Origin: Arthrobacter globiformis
Lineage (GTDB): Bacteria > Actinomycetota > Actinomycetes > Actinomycetales > Micrococcaceae
Direction: 5' to 3'
Assembly: GCF_030818015.1 (NCBI RefSeq)
Contig: NZ_JAUSZX010000001.1
Coordinates: forward strand, 2,728,001 to 2,792,000
DNA: 64,000 bases
Below, piece after piece: positions 11,001 to 21,340 of the stretch. Each line of letters begins with the position of its first letter. The stretch's first letter is position 1. A program made the position numbers and the translations under genes. The notes under the pieces were generated by a model that searched no databases, was not told the DNA's origin, and saw only the letters and a program-made list of their open reading frames with translations.

Positions 11001-12006
11001 GGCGTGAGTAGAGGGCCAGATGGGCACCGACCATCCGCTCGGTGCTGAACCGGTCTTCTGCCTGGGCCCGTACTGTCCTGCGGTCCAGGTTCCCAGCGCG
11101 CAGCAGGAGCCCGGCCAGGTCCTCCAGCGACGAGGCCAGGTAGCCGCTGACGCCGTCGTCAACAATCTCCGGCGCTGACCCCATGGGCGTGGCCACGACG
11201 GGTGTGCCGGTGGCCATCGCCTCGATCATCACCAGCCCGAACGGCTCCATCCACTGGATGGGATTCAGCAGGGCGATGGCCTCGCCGAGCAGTTCGTACT
11301 TCTCCGCGCCGCCCACCTCGCCCAGGAACTCCACGTCCGGACCCTGCAGCGGCTTCACAACATCGCGGTAGTACTGCATTTCAGCCGGTTCCCGCATCTT
11401 GGCGGCGATCCGGAGCGGAACCCCGGCCAGCTGGGCCACCCTGATGGCCTCGACCACGCCTTTGTCGGGGCACATCCGGCCAAGGAAACACGCATAGCCG
11501 CCCTGCCCGTGCCCCACCGAAACAGCGGCCACCTCCATGCCGTGGGGGATGATGGCCGCGACCCGGTCTGCCAGCGCGCTGCTGACCTGGCTTTTGGAGA
11601 TGGCGATCAGGGTCGTGTCCCGGGCCGCCGCGCCATAGACGGCGGCGAATTCCGGACTCAGGTCGCTGTGCATCGTGGTTACCACCGGCAGCCCCTCGGG
11701 ACGGCCCCGGTAGAGCGGCCCGGCGATGGTATGGTCGTGCACCAGGTCCACCATGCCCGCCATGCCGGCGTAGGCGTCGATGATGTGGCTCAGCTCAGAG
11801 GACGTGTTGCCAACGAGGTCGGGTTCGGAGATGCGCATCCCGGGGAGCTGTGGCACCGGGCAGGTGCTTTCCGCTGCGGCGGCGAGCAGCACCTCATGGC
11901 CCGCCCTGACGAAGCCCCTGGCGAGCGCATCGACTACCAGTTCGATGCCTCCGTAACCGGCCGGGGGAATCGGATACCAAGGCCCCGCAATTAAACCGAT
12001 ACGCAT
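10975..12006 (-). CDS. Family 4 glycosyltransferase
   Basis: GT4-type (GT-B fold) glycosyltransferase of 343 residues. The N-terminal Rossmann half has the glycine-rich loop PPAGYGGIELVV (about 14-25), and the C-terminal donor-binding half has EPFGLVMIEAMATGTPVVA (about 261-279), with the conserved Glu pair of the EX7E motif. It probably transfers a hexose from a nucleotide sugar in the cytosol; donor and acceptor cannot be told. An AAGGGAG site lies 6 nt before the ATG. It sits directly before the second debranching-type gene on the same strand order, so a link with glucan metabolism is plausible but inferred. Confidence 0.87.
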   Translation of the reverse strand: MRIGLIAGPWYPIPPAGYGGIELVVDALARGFVRAGHEVLLAAAAESTCPVPQLPGMRISEPDLVGNTSSELSHIIDAYAGMAGMVDLVHDHTIAGPLYRGRPEGLPVVTTMHSDLSPEFAAVYGAAARDTTLIAISKSQVSSALADRVAAIIPHGMEVAAVSVGHGQGGYACFLGRMCPDKGVVEAIRVAQLAGVPLRIAAKMREPAEMQYYRDVVKPLQGPDVEFLGEVGGAEKYELLGEAIALLNPIQWMEPFGLVMIEAMATGTPVVATPMGSAPEIVDDGVSGYLASSLEDLAGLLLRAGNLDRRTVRAQAEDRFSTERMVGAHLALYSRLTGVASAR

Positions 12007-12091
12007 CCGCAGCTCCCTTGTCGTCCGGATGTACTGAGACCGCCTTAACTCCTGAGACCATTCAGTTGTGGGTGGAACCAGGCGCCGGTCG

Positions 12092-14221
12092 TTAAGGCGC
12101 CATCAGCCGCTCCAGCGGCGGCCGGGGCTTGTTGAGCAGGGTCACGCCCGACGGCAGGCCGTCAATGGACCCTTCGCTGCCGTTGGCGCTCAGGGTGATC
12201 CGGGAAGAGTCCATCTGCACCTTGTCCGCGCGGAAGCTGCCGAACACAGCCGGCAGCACGGGGGCCAGGCAGACCTCCTGGCGCGAAAGCAGCGGATCAA
12301 AGCGCAGGAGGGTCCGCATCAGTTGCACCGGCGCGGCCGAAGCCCAGGCCTGCGGCGAGCAGGACGTGGGGAAGGGGACGGGGTCCGGGAAATCGTCCCG
12401 GGAGAATCCGCAGAAGAGTTCCGGCAGCCGCCCGTCGAACTGTTCGGCGGCGTCGAACAGGCCGGTGGCAATGCGCGTGGCCTCGTCGACGAAGCCGTAC
12501 CGCATCAGTCCGGCGGCCACCAGTGCTGTGTCGTGCGGCCACACCGAACCGTTGTGGTAGCTGACCGGGTTGTAGGCGCCCATGTCCGAGGCGAGCGTCC
12601 GGATGCCCCATCCTGTGAACATCTCCGGCGACATGAGCCGCTTGGCCACCAGCGGCGCCTTTTCGGCGTCGACGATGCCCACCCAGAGGCAATGGCCCAT
12701 GTTGGACGTGCAGGCATCAACGGGGCGCTTGTCCTTGTCCAGGGCCACGGCGAAGTATCCCTGCTCAGGAAGCCAGAACTTCTCATTGAACTCGGCCTTG
12801 ATGTCTGCGGCTCGGCGGTTCCACTTGGCGGTGGTTTCCTCGTCGCCGAGCTGCTGGGCGAGCAGCGCTCGCCCCAGGTAGGCGCTGTAGACGTAGCCCT
12901 GCACCTCACACAGCGCAATGGGGGCCTCCGCCATCCGGCCGTCGGCGAAGTTGATCCCGTCCCAGGAGTCCTTCCAGCCCTGGTTCAGCAGTCCGTGCTC
13001 GTTGGCGCGCTGGTACTCCACGAAGCCGTCGCCGTCGCGGTCGCCGTAGTGCTCCACCCATTCCAGGGCCCGGTCTGCGTGCGGCAGGAGCGATTCCAGC
13101 AGCTCGCCCGCCAGCCCCCAGCGCCCCAGTTCGGCCAGCAGCGCCACGAACAGGGGCGTTGCGTCCGCGGTGCCGTAGTACGCCTGACTGCCGCCGAGGG
13201 CCAGTCCCGCGGTGACCCCCAGCCGCACTTCGTGCAGGATCCTGCCAGGTTCCTCCTCGGTGTCCGGGTCAACCTTCTGGCCCTGCAGCGAGGCCAGGGT
13301 CTGGAGGGTCCCCGCCGCCAGCTTCGGATCCACCGGCAGCGCCATGTAGGAAGAAAGGATGGAGTCCCTGCCGAACAGGGCCATGAACCACGGGGCGCCG
13401 GCGGCTACGGCGGCCCGCTCGGGGTGGTCGGGGTCGAAGATCCGGAGAGCGCCCAGGTCCTCTTGGCTGCGGGTCAGGACCTTCTCCACGTTTTTGTCCG
13501 TCACTGTCAGCCGGGGAACATGTTCTTCCCAGGCGGCGTAGCGCTGCGCCCCCACGTGCGGGGCCGACTCATGCGTGAACGGCTGCTCCGGTCCCGCGCC
13601 GTCAACCAGGGGCGTGGTGAGCACGGTGGCCGTCCACAAGCCGCGGGGGGCCAGTTCGGCGTCGAATGTCAGGGCGTCCTCGGTGACCGTGGCTCCGGAG
13701 GCGCTGATGACCACGCCGCGGTGGATGCCGTTGCGCATGGCGTCAATCTGCAGTGCATCTGCTCTGACCTGTCGGCTGTGCTCGGTGGACGGCACAACCT
13801 TTCCGCCTTTGACGTCGAACAGGTCGCTCAGGTCCGCGTCCACCCTGATCTGGATCCGGCAGGTCCGCGGCTGTTCCGAATAGTTGTGGACCTTGAGGTC
13901 GTCACGCAGGCCGGGCCCGACCTGCCGGCTGTGCTCCACTACCAGCGGGCTCTCCACCGCACCGTTGACCCCCCGGGGCCTGCCGACGAACACCGCCCGG
14001 TAGGGTTCCCGGGTCTGGCCGGACAGCGGTTCCAGAGAAGCGCCGTCGACCGTCAGCTGCCAGCGGGACAGAATCCTGGTGTCCTGGTAGAAGGCTCCCT
14101 GCGGCTGGCCGGGAAACACGTCCCCGCTCTCGGCAGAGATGCAGAAGGAGGAGCCCTCCACCACGGTCACCGCTGTCAGGCCGGATGATCCTGCACCGAT
14201 ATTTTCATTCCACGCACTCAT
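12092..14221 (-). CDS. Amylo-alpha-1,6-glucosidase-type protein, copy 2
   Basis: Full-length paralogue (709 residues) of the gene at the left window edge. N-terminal beta-rich domain about 15-230, then the alpha/alpha-toroid glycosidase domain to the end. Shared landmarks: VEGSSFCIS (about 23-31), GRDSILSS (about 312-319), the GDRDGDGFVEYQR acidic loop, NQGWKDSWDGINFADG, and YHNGSVWPHDTAL. A GGGAG ribosome site precedes the ATG. The two copies are about 10 kb apart in the same orientation and clearly diverged, so an old duplication. Likely cytosolic debranching of glycogen or breakdown of related oligosaccharides. Confidence 0.87.
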   Translation of the reverse strand: MSAWNENIGAGSSGLTAVTVVEGSSFCISAESGDVFPGQPQGAFYQDTRILSRWQLTVDGASLEPLSGQTREPYRAVFVGRPRGVNGAVESPLVVEHSRQVGPGLRDDLKVHNYSEQPRTCRIQIRVDADLSDLFDVKGGKVVPSTEHSRQVRADALQIDAMRNGIHRGVVISASGATVTEDALTFDAELAPRGLWTATVLTTPLVDGAGPEQPFTHESAPHVGAQRYAAWEEHVPRLTVTDKNVEKVLTRSQEDLGALRIFDPDHPERAAVAAGAPWFMALFGRDSILSSYMALPVDPKLAAGTLQTLASLQGQKVDPDTEEEPGRILHEVRLGVTAGLALGGSQAYYGTADATPLFVALLAELGRWGLAGELLESLLPHADRALEWVEHYGDRDGDGFVEYQRANEHGLLNQGWKDSWDGINFADGRMAEAPIALCEVQGYVYSAYLGRALLAQQLGDEETTAKWNRRAADIKAEFNEKFWLPEQGYFAVALDKDKRPVDACTSNMGHCLWVGIVDAEKAPLVAKRLMSPEMFTGWGIRTLASDMGAYNPVSYHNGSVWPHDTALVAAGLMRYGFVDEATRIATGLFDAAEQFDGRLPELFCGFSRDDFPDPVPFPTSCSPQAWASAAPVQLMRTLLRFDPLLSRQEVCLAPVLPAVFGSFRADKVQMDSSRITLSANGSEGSIDGLPSGVTLLNKPRPPLERLMAP

Positions 14222-14472
14222 CGACCGCTCCCTGGCGACTAGTCGGATGGCATGGGCCGGCCCGTGCGGCCACGTTATCCATCGTCCCCCTACCGGGATG
14301 ACGCCGCAACGGGTTATTGCCTACCGGCGGTGACGGCTCCGGAAGAGCCGCGCCCCGCCGCCGTCGGACTGGCGTTGAGCGGCTGGACCCCTTGCTGAAC
14401 AGCAGCTTTGGGTGTCGAATCTTCTTACTAAGGCCGCTTGGCGGCTCACGACTAGCACGCCGGGAGATGGTC
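14222..14472. other. Intergenic region between divergent genes
   Basis: About 250 bp hold the promoters of the debranching-type gene (minus) and the EF-G-like gene (plus). A GCCGC/GCGGC hairpin occurs about 35 bp before the EF-G-like start. I see no clear -10/-35 pair, no repeat and no additional gene. Confidence 0.5.
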
Positions 14473-16653
14473 ATGTCGGTAAAGGGCACTAATGGCCGGG
14501 GCAAGGGCACGGGCCGCGGCAGTTCCGATCTCCGGCGGGCGGACGCCTCGGCAGGGGCGCCGGTGGACAAGCCGGAGGGCATCCGCAACGTCGCGCTGGT
14601 AGGACACTCCGGGGCCGGCAAAACCATGCTGCTCGAGGCCCTGCTCGCCGCCACCGGGACCATCCCGCGGATGGGTTCCATCGTTGACGGCAACACGGTC
14701 AGTGATGCCGAACCGTCCGAGATCCACCAGCAGCGCTCTGTGGTCCTTTCCGTAGCGCCGCTGATTTACGACGGCGTCAAGGTAAACCTGCTGGACACAC
14801 CGGGCTACGGGGACTTCACGGGCGAGCTGCGTGCCGGGTTGCGCGCTGCGGACGCGGCACTGTTCGTGGTGTCGGCCGTGGACGGCGTCGATGCCGCCAC
14901 CACCGCGCTGTGGGCGGAGTGCGCCCAGCTGGATACACCGCGGGCCGTGGTGATCAGCCGGCTTGATCATCCGCGGGCGAATTTTGATGCCGCCCTGGCT
15001 GCCTGCCAGCGCGCCTTTGGCCAGTCGGTGGTGCCCGCCTACCTGCCGCTCCGCGGGAACGGCAGCGCCACGGCGCTGCTGGGGCTGCTGTCCGGGCAGG
15101 TCTCGGAATACGACGGCGAATCCCCGGAGCCCGCGGTCCGGGACGCGAGTGCCGAGGAGCTCGCCGCCGCGGAGTCCGAGCGTGGCACGCTGATCGAGGG
15201 GATCATCTCCGAGAGCGAAGACGAGTCGCTGATGGACCGCTACCTTGGAGGCGAGGACATCGACGCCGACGTCCTGGTGGGCGACCTCGAAACGGCTGTG
15301 GCGCGCGGATCGTTCTTTCCTGTCCTGGCGACATCGGCTGAAACGGGACTGGGGATCACGGAGCTGCTGGACATGCTGACCCGGGCGTTTCCGACACCCG
15401 TTGAGCGTGCCTTACCGGACGTGACTGACCTTGCCGGCGAACCGGCCGGGCCGCTCTCCTGCGATCCCGACGGACCGCTGGCCGGTGAGGTGGTGCGAAC
15501 CACCATGGATCCGTTCCTGGGGCGGGTCTGCCTGGTGCGCGTCTTTTCCGGCACGCTGCGCGAGGATTCGGCCGTGCACGTCAGCGGCCGCGGCCTGGCC
15601 GAACGCGGCCATGAGGACCACGACAGCGATGAGCGTCTCACCCACCTGTATTCGCCGCTGGGGGCAAGCCTGCGTCCCGTCCCGTACTCCGTGGCAGGCG
15701 ACATCTGCGCGATCACGAAGCTGGGCAGCGCCGAGACGGGCGATACCGTGTCAGCGAAGGATGCCCCGTTGCTGATCACCGCCTGGGACATGCCCGAACC
15801 GCTCATGCCGGTCGCCGTCGAGGCCGCCACCCGTAGCGACGAGGACGCCCTCGCCAAGAGCCTGGGCAAAGTGGCCGCCGGGGACCCAACCCTTCGGGTG
15901 GAACGCAACGCAGAAACCCACCAGCTGATCCTGTGGTGCATGGGCGAGGCGCACGGCGAGGTGGTCCTTGACCGGCTGCGGGACCAGGGCGTGAAGCTGC
16001 AGACCGTGCCCGTGGTGACGCCGCTGCGCGAGACCTTCGCCGCCCCCGCCGCCGGGCATGGACGCTACGTGAAGCAGTCCGGCGGACACGGCCAGTACGC
16101 CATCTGCGACATCGAGGTGGAGGCGCTTGAGCGCGGCGCGGGTTTCGAGTTCGTGGACAAGACCGTGGGCGGGGTGGTGCCGAACCAGTTCATTGGCTCG
16201 GTGGAGAAGGGCGTGCGGGCGCAGATGCAGAAGGGCGTCTCGGCCGGTTTCCCGGTGGTGGACATCCGGGTGACCCTGGTGGGCGGCAAGGCCCACAGCG
16301 TTGACTCCTCGGACGCCGCGTTCCAGTCCGCCGGCGCGCTGGCGCTGCGCGAGGCCGCAGCCGCCGGCCGCATCCAGCTGCTGGAGCCCGTCTCCGCCGT
16401 CACCATCAGCATCCCGGACGAGTACGTCGGGGCTGTCATGAGCGACCTCTCCTCACGCCGTGGCCGGCTCACTGGCACGACGTCGTCCGGCGGGGATGCC
16501 ACGGAGGTCACCGCCGAGGTCCCGGACGGGGAGCTCCTCCGGTATGCGGTCCAATTGCGGGCGCTGACCGCCGGCACCGGCCGGTTCCGCCGCAGTTACC
16601 TGCGGCACGAACCCGTCCCGGGCAACGTGGCGCCGGCGGCTGCGAACGCCTGA
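14473..16653 (+). CDS. Elongation factor G-like protein (FusA2/EF-G2 type)
   Basis: Translational GTPase paralogue, 726 residues, with EF-G domain order. G1 is GHSGAGKT (44-51), G3 is DTPGYGD, but the usual NKxD of G4 reads SRLD (VVISRLDHP). The domain IV segment (GHGRYVKQSGGHGQYAICDIEVEALERGAGFEF) and domain V (LLEPVSAVTISIPDEYVGAVMSDLSSRRG) are present. Such EF-G2 proteins are common beside a normal EF-G in Actinobacteria and their role is unsettled. The ATG at 14473 has GGGAG 7 nt upstream; ATG 14467 is an alternative. About 17 residues of basic, Gly-rich N-terminal tail precede the G domain. Confidence 0.9.
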   Translation: MSVKGTNGRGKGTGRGSSDLRRADASAGAPVDKPEGIRNVALVGHSGAGKTMLLEALLAATGTIPRMGSIVDGNTVSDAEPSEIHQQRSVVLSVAPLIYDGVKVNLLDTPGYGDFTGELRAGLRAADAALFVVSAVDGVDAATTALWAECAQLDTPRAVVISRLDHPRANFDAALAACQRAFGQSVVPAYLPLRGNGSATALLGLLSGQVSEYDGESPEPAVRDASAEELAAAESERGTLIEGIISESEDESLMDRYLGGEDIDADVLVGDLETAVARGSFFPVLATSAETGLGITELLDMLTRAFPTPVERALPDVTDLAGEPAGPLSCDPDGPLAGEVVRTTMDPFLGRVCLVRVFSGTLREDSAVHVSGRGLAERGHEDHDSDERLTHLYSPLGASLRPVPYSVAGDICAITKLGSAETGDTVSAKDAPLLITAWDMPEPLMPVAVEAATRSDEDALAKSLGKVAAGDPTLRVERNAETHQLILWCMGEAHGEVVLDRLRDQGVKLQTVPVVTPLRETFAAPAAGHGRYVKQSGGHGQYAICDIEVEALERGAGFEFVDKTVGGVVPNQFIGSVEKGVRAQMQKGVSAGFPVVDIRVTLVGGKAHSVDSSDAAFQSAGALALREAAAAGRIQLLEPVSAVTISIPDEYVGAVMSDLSSRRGRLTGTTSSGGDATEVTAEVPDGELLRYAVQLRALTAGTGRFRRSYLRHEPVPGNVAPAAANA

Positions 16654-16658
16654 CGTCC

Positions 16659-17351
16659 TTAGCCAGCGGGGATGTTGGCACGCAAGAACGCTGCGACTGG
16701 CGCCGCCAGGGAGGCGCCAATGTCTTCGGCCCTGCGCTTGTTTCCGGCGACCGCAAATGAGTGGTCGCCGCCCTCGCACCACTGGAGTGCGGCGGTGGGT
16801 CCGATGCGGGACACCACGCCTTCCAGCAGCTCCCGGGTGGCGAAGGTGTCGCGCGTTCCCTGCAGGAAAAGCATCGGGGTTTCCAGCCCGTAGAGGTGCT
16901 CGTCGCGGAGCTTCTCCGGCTTGCCCGGCGGGTGCAGCGGGTAGCCGAGATAGATCAGGCCGGCGGCCGGCATTCCTTCTGCCACCGCCATGGAGGCCAT
17001 CCGGCCGCCGAACGACTTCCCGGCCGCCCACACCGGCTCGGCTTCCCCTGCGGATTCCGCCCGGGCCGCCGCTTCGGCCATCGCCGCCCGCCAGGCGGCA
17101 ATCGCTGCCGGCGGCCGGTCGGGGAACTTCCGACCCGCCTCACGGTAGGGGAAGTTGAAGCGCAAGGTGGCGACGCCGTCGTCGTTCAATGCGCCCGTGA
17201 ACCCGCGCATGAACGGATGCTCCATGCCCGCGCCGGCGCCGTGGGCCAGCACGAGCGTTGCGAACGGACTGGCCGGCCTCGCGTAGGCGCCGGAGACGTG
17301 GCCGTCGCCGACGGCGATGGTGATGGTGATGGGCGAGTCAGCGGTGGGCAT
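16659..17351 (-). CDS. Alpha/beta hydrolase of the KANL3/TEX30 type
   Basis: Small alpha/beta hydrolase, 230 residues. The oxyanion region is VLAHGAGAGMEHPFM, the nucleophile elbow is GKSFGGRM (Ser about 114), an acidic residue sits in GTRDTFA and the catalytic His in EGGDHSFAV. Family members are called dienelactone hydrolase-like or TEX30-like; substrate unknown. It converges on the EF-G-like gene with 5 bp between stops. A CATGAT element lies 6 nt before the ATG on the minus strand, similar in spacing to leaderless genes here, with GGAG in the same interval. Confidence 0.75.
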   Translation of the reverse strand: MPTADSPITITIAVGDGHVSGAYARPASPFATLVLAHGAGAGMEHPFMRGFTGALNDDGVATLRFNFPYREAGRKFPDRPPAAIAAWRAAMAEAAARAESAGEAEPVWAAGKSFGGRMASMAVAEGMPAAGLIYLGYPLHPPGKPEKLRDEHLYGLETPMLFLQGTRDTFATRELLEGVVSRIGPTAALQWCEGGDHSFAVAGNKRRAEDIGASLAAPVAAFLRANIPAG

Positions 17352-17390
17352 GACTCCATCATGCCCGATCCGGAGTGGTGGCGAGATTTC

Positions 17391-19364
<1,974 letters not shown>

Positions 19365-19565
19365 GGAACGGGTCTCCTTCGAGGATGCTCTGCGCCTGGC
19401 GGCGCCCGGTGTGTTTCATCCTTACAGATGGCCCCGCCGCTGCCCAGAGAGCGGGCAGATGTTTCTCAGTGCCCGACGGCGGGACTCGCCCGAGGGATCC
19501 GCGCACCATAGATCATCGTGAGAATCGCGGCGGGCGTACTGCTGACGCCGCGGGCCGCGCGGGGG

Positions 19566-19571
19566 TAGGTT
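19566..19571 (+). promoter_or_regulatory. -10 element of leaderless LigD-type polymerase gene
   Basis: TAGGTT lies 6 nt before the ATG at 19578, and no ribosome site is present, consistent with a transcript starting at the A of ATG. Confidence 0.6.
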
Positions 19572-19577
19572 GTCCCC

Positions 19578-20600
19578 ATGGCCAGTGAACAGACCACCAT
19601 CAGTGTCGACGGGCCCGACGGCCCCCGGGAAATGCGCGTCTCCAGTCCAAGCCGGGTGTTGTGGCCCGAACTGGGGCTGACCAAGCTGGACCTGGCGCGC
19701 TACTTCGTGGATGTGGGGGAGGCCTTCATCCGGGCCAACGGAGGCCGGCCGGTGGCGCTGCAGCGGTTTTCAGGCACCGTGGACGGAGAGCAGTTCTTCT
19801 CCAAGAATCCGCCGAAGGGGACGCCGGACTTCATCCGCACGGTGAAGGTCACCTTTCCGAGCGCGCGCTCGCATCCCATGCTGGTCCTTGACGAGCCCGC
19901 GGCGGCGGTCTGGGCGGCGCAGATGAACACGGTGGTTTTTCACCCTTGGCCGTCCCATGCGGACAATTCGGACAATCCCGACCAACTGCGAATCGACCTG
20001 GACCCCCAGCCGGGCACTGACTATGACGACGCCATCCCCGCCGCGCTCGAACTTCGGAAGGTGCTCGCCGACGCAGGGCTGGACGCCTTCCTGAAAACCT
20101 CTGGCAACCGCGGCCTGCACGTCTACGCCCCCGTTGAGCCGACCCGCGAGTTCCTGGATGTCCGCCACGCGGTGATCGCTGCCGCCAGGGAGCTCGAGCG
20201 GCGCATGCCGGAGAAGGTCACCACCAACTGGTGGAAGGAGGAACGCGGCGAGCGCATCTTTGTCGACTTCAACCAGGCCAACCGGGACCGCACCATCGCC
20301 GGCGCATACAGCCCGCGGGCCCTCCCGCATGCTTCCGTGTCCTGCCCCATCACCTGGGACGAGCTGGCGGACGTCAGGCCCAAGGACTTCACCATCCTCA
20401 CCGTCCCGGACAGGCTGAAAACGGTGGGGGACCCGTGGGCGGACATGCACGCGAAGCCGGGAACCATCGACACGCTGCTGGAATGGTGGGAGCGCGACGT
20501 CGCGAACGGACTGGGTGAACTGCCGTTCCCGCCGGACTACCCCAAGATGCCGGGCGAACCGCCCCGGGTGCAGGCCAGCAGGGCGAAGAAGCCGGACTAG
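19578..20600 (+). CDS. Free-standing LigD-type DNA polymerase (primase-polymerase fold)
   Basis: Polymerase domain of the bacterial end-joining protein LigD, alone in a 340-residue protein with no ligase or nuclease domain. Landmarks: VLWPELGLTKLDLARYF near the N-terminus, FFSKNPPKGTPDF, the metal-binding IDLDP motif (about 135-139), SGNRGLHVYAP, and the third acidic site in IFVDFNQ with RDRTIAGAYSPR. The family adds nucleotides and ribonucleotides at double-strand break ends together with Ku and ligase. No Ku or ligase gene is in the window. The start is set by the -10 element 6 nt upstream. Confidence 0.88.
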   Translation: MASEQTTISVDGPDGPREMRVSSPSRVLWPELGLTKLDLARYFVDVGEAFIRANGGRPVALQRFSGTVDGEQFFSKNPPKGTPDFIRTVKVTFPSARSHPMLVLDEPAAAVWAAQMNTVVFHPWPSHADNSDNPDQLRIDLDPQPGTDYDDAIPAALELRKVLADAGLDAFLKTSGNRGLHVYAPVEPTREFLDVRHAVIAAARELERRMPEKVTTNWWKEERGERIFVDFNQANRDRTIAGAYSPRALPHASVSCPITWDELADVRPKDFTILTVPDRLKTVGDPWADMHAKPGTIDTLLEWWERDVANGLGELPFPPDYPKMPGEPPRVQASRAKKPD

Positions 20601-20647
20601 CCGGCGGCGCCGCGCCGCCCGGGCCCGGTGCCTCCAGTCGAACACCG

Positions 20648-20677
20648 CTACTCAAACCCGCCCTACTCAAACCGGGA
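20648..20677 (-). repeat. 15-bp duplication containing the stop codon of the YrdC-family gene
   Basis: CTACTCAAACC occurs at 20648-20658 and 20663-20673. On the minus strand both read GGTTTGAGTAG; the one at 20663-20665 is the gene's stop. Offset 15 bp keeps the second TAG in the same frame. Confidence 0.8.
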
Positions 20678-21283
20678 CGGGTCGCCGGTGCCGCGGCGCA
20701 CCACCTCGGCGGTGCCGCCGGAGAAGTCGACGACCGTGGTCGGCTCGGCACCACAGTCACCGGCCTCGACCACCGCGTCGACCACATGGTCGAGCCGCTC
20801 CTTGATTTCCCAGCCCTGGGTCAGCGGGTCCTCCTCGTCCGGCAGCAGCAGCGTGCTGGACAGCAGCGGTTCGCCAAGCTCCGCCAGCAGCGCCTGGACG
20901 AAGTTGTGCCTTGGGATGCGCACGCCCACAGTCTTCTTCTTGGGGTGCAGCAGCCGGCGCGGAACCTCCTTGGTGGCCGGCAGGATGAAGGTGTAGCTGC
21001 CCGGCGTGACGGACTTGATGCTGCGAAACACGTCGTTGCCGATGTTCACGAACTGCCCCAGCTGCGCGAAGTCCCGGCAGACCAGCGTGAAATGGTGCTT
21101 GCTGTCCAGCTGGCGGATGGATCGGATCCTGTCCAGCGCCTCCTTGTTCCCCAGCTGGGCGCCGAGGGCGTAGCAGGAGTCCGTGGGGTAGGCGATCAGC
21201 CCGCCCGATCGCAGGAGCTCCACGATCTGCGAGATCGCGCGGGGCTGGGGGTCCTCGGGGTGGACATCAAAGAATTTCGCCAT
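20663..21283 (-). CDS. Sua5/YciO/YrdC-family protein (threonylcarbamoyl-AMP synthase type)
   Basis: YrdC-domain protein of 206 residues. The family makes threonylcarbamoyl-AMP from threonine, bicarbonate and ATP for the t6A modification of tRNA; the YciO subgroup may have another task. Conserved blocks are GGLIAYPTDSCYALG (about 29-43), LDSKHHFTLVCRDF, the PGSYTFILPAT segment and VGVRIPRHNF. The KxR-type binding residues in the N-terminal loop are consistent with nucleotide binding. It is translated from an ATG 6 nt after TAGGCT on the minus strand. Whether it is the main t6A synthase or a YciO-like paralogue is open. Confidence 0.83.
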   Translation of the reverse strand: MAKFFDVHPEDPQPRAISQIVELLRSGGLIAYPTDSCYALGAQLGNKEALDRIRSIRQLDSKHHFTLVCRDFAQLGQFVNIGNDVFRSIKSVTPGSYTFILPATKEVPRRLLHPKKKTVGVRIPRHNFVQALLAELGEPLLSSTLLLPDEEDPLTQGWEIKERLDHVVDAVVEAGDCGAEPTTVVDFSGGTAEVVRRGTGDPSRFE

Positions 21284-21289
21284 GCGTCG

Positions 21290-21295
21290 AGCCTA
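21290..21295 (-). promoter_or_regulatory. -10 element of leaderless YrdC-family gene
   Basis: TAGGCT on the minus strand, 6 nt before the ATG at 21283; no ribosome site. Confidence 0.65.
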
Positions 21296-21340
21296 CGGCC
21301 GGGCGGCGTTCCGCGCACGCACCCACGCAGGCACGCCCGC

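Noticed and set aside
12068..14188. Long open frame on the plus strand opposite the second debranching-type gene
   Set aside because: Shadow frame caused by high GC; the minus-strand protein has clear family motifs and a ribosome site.
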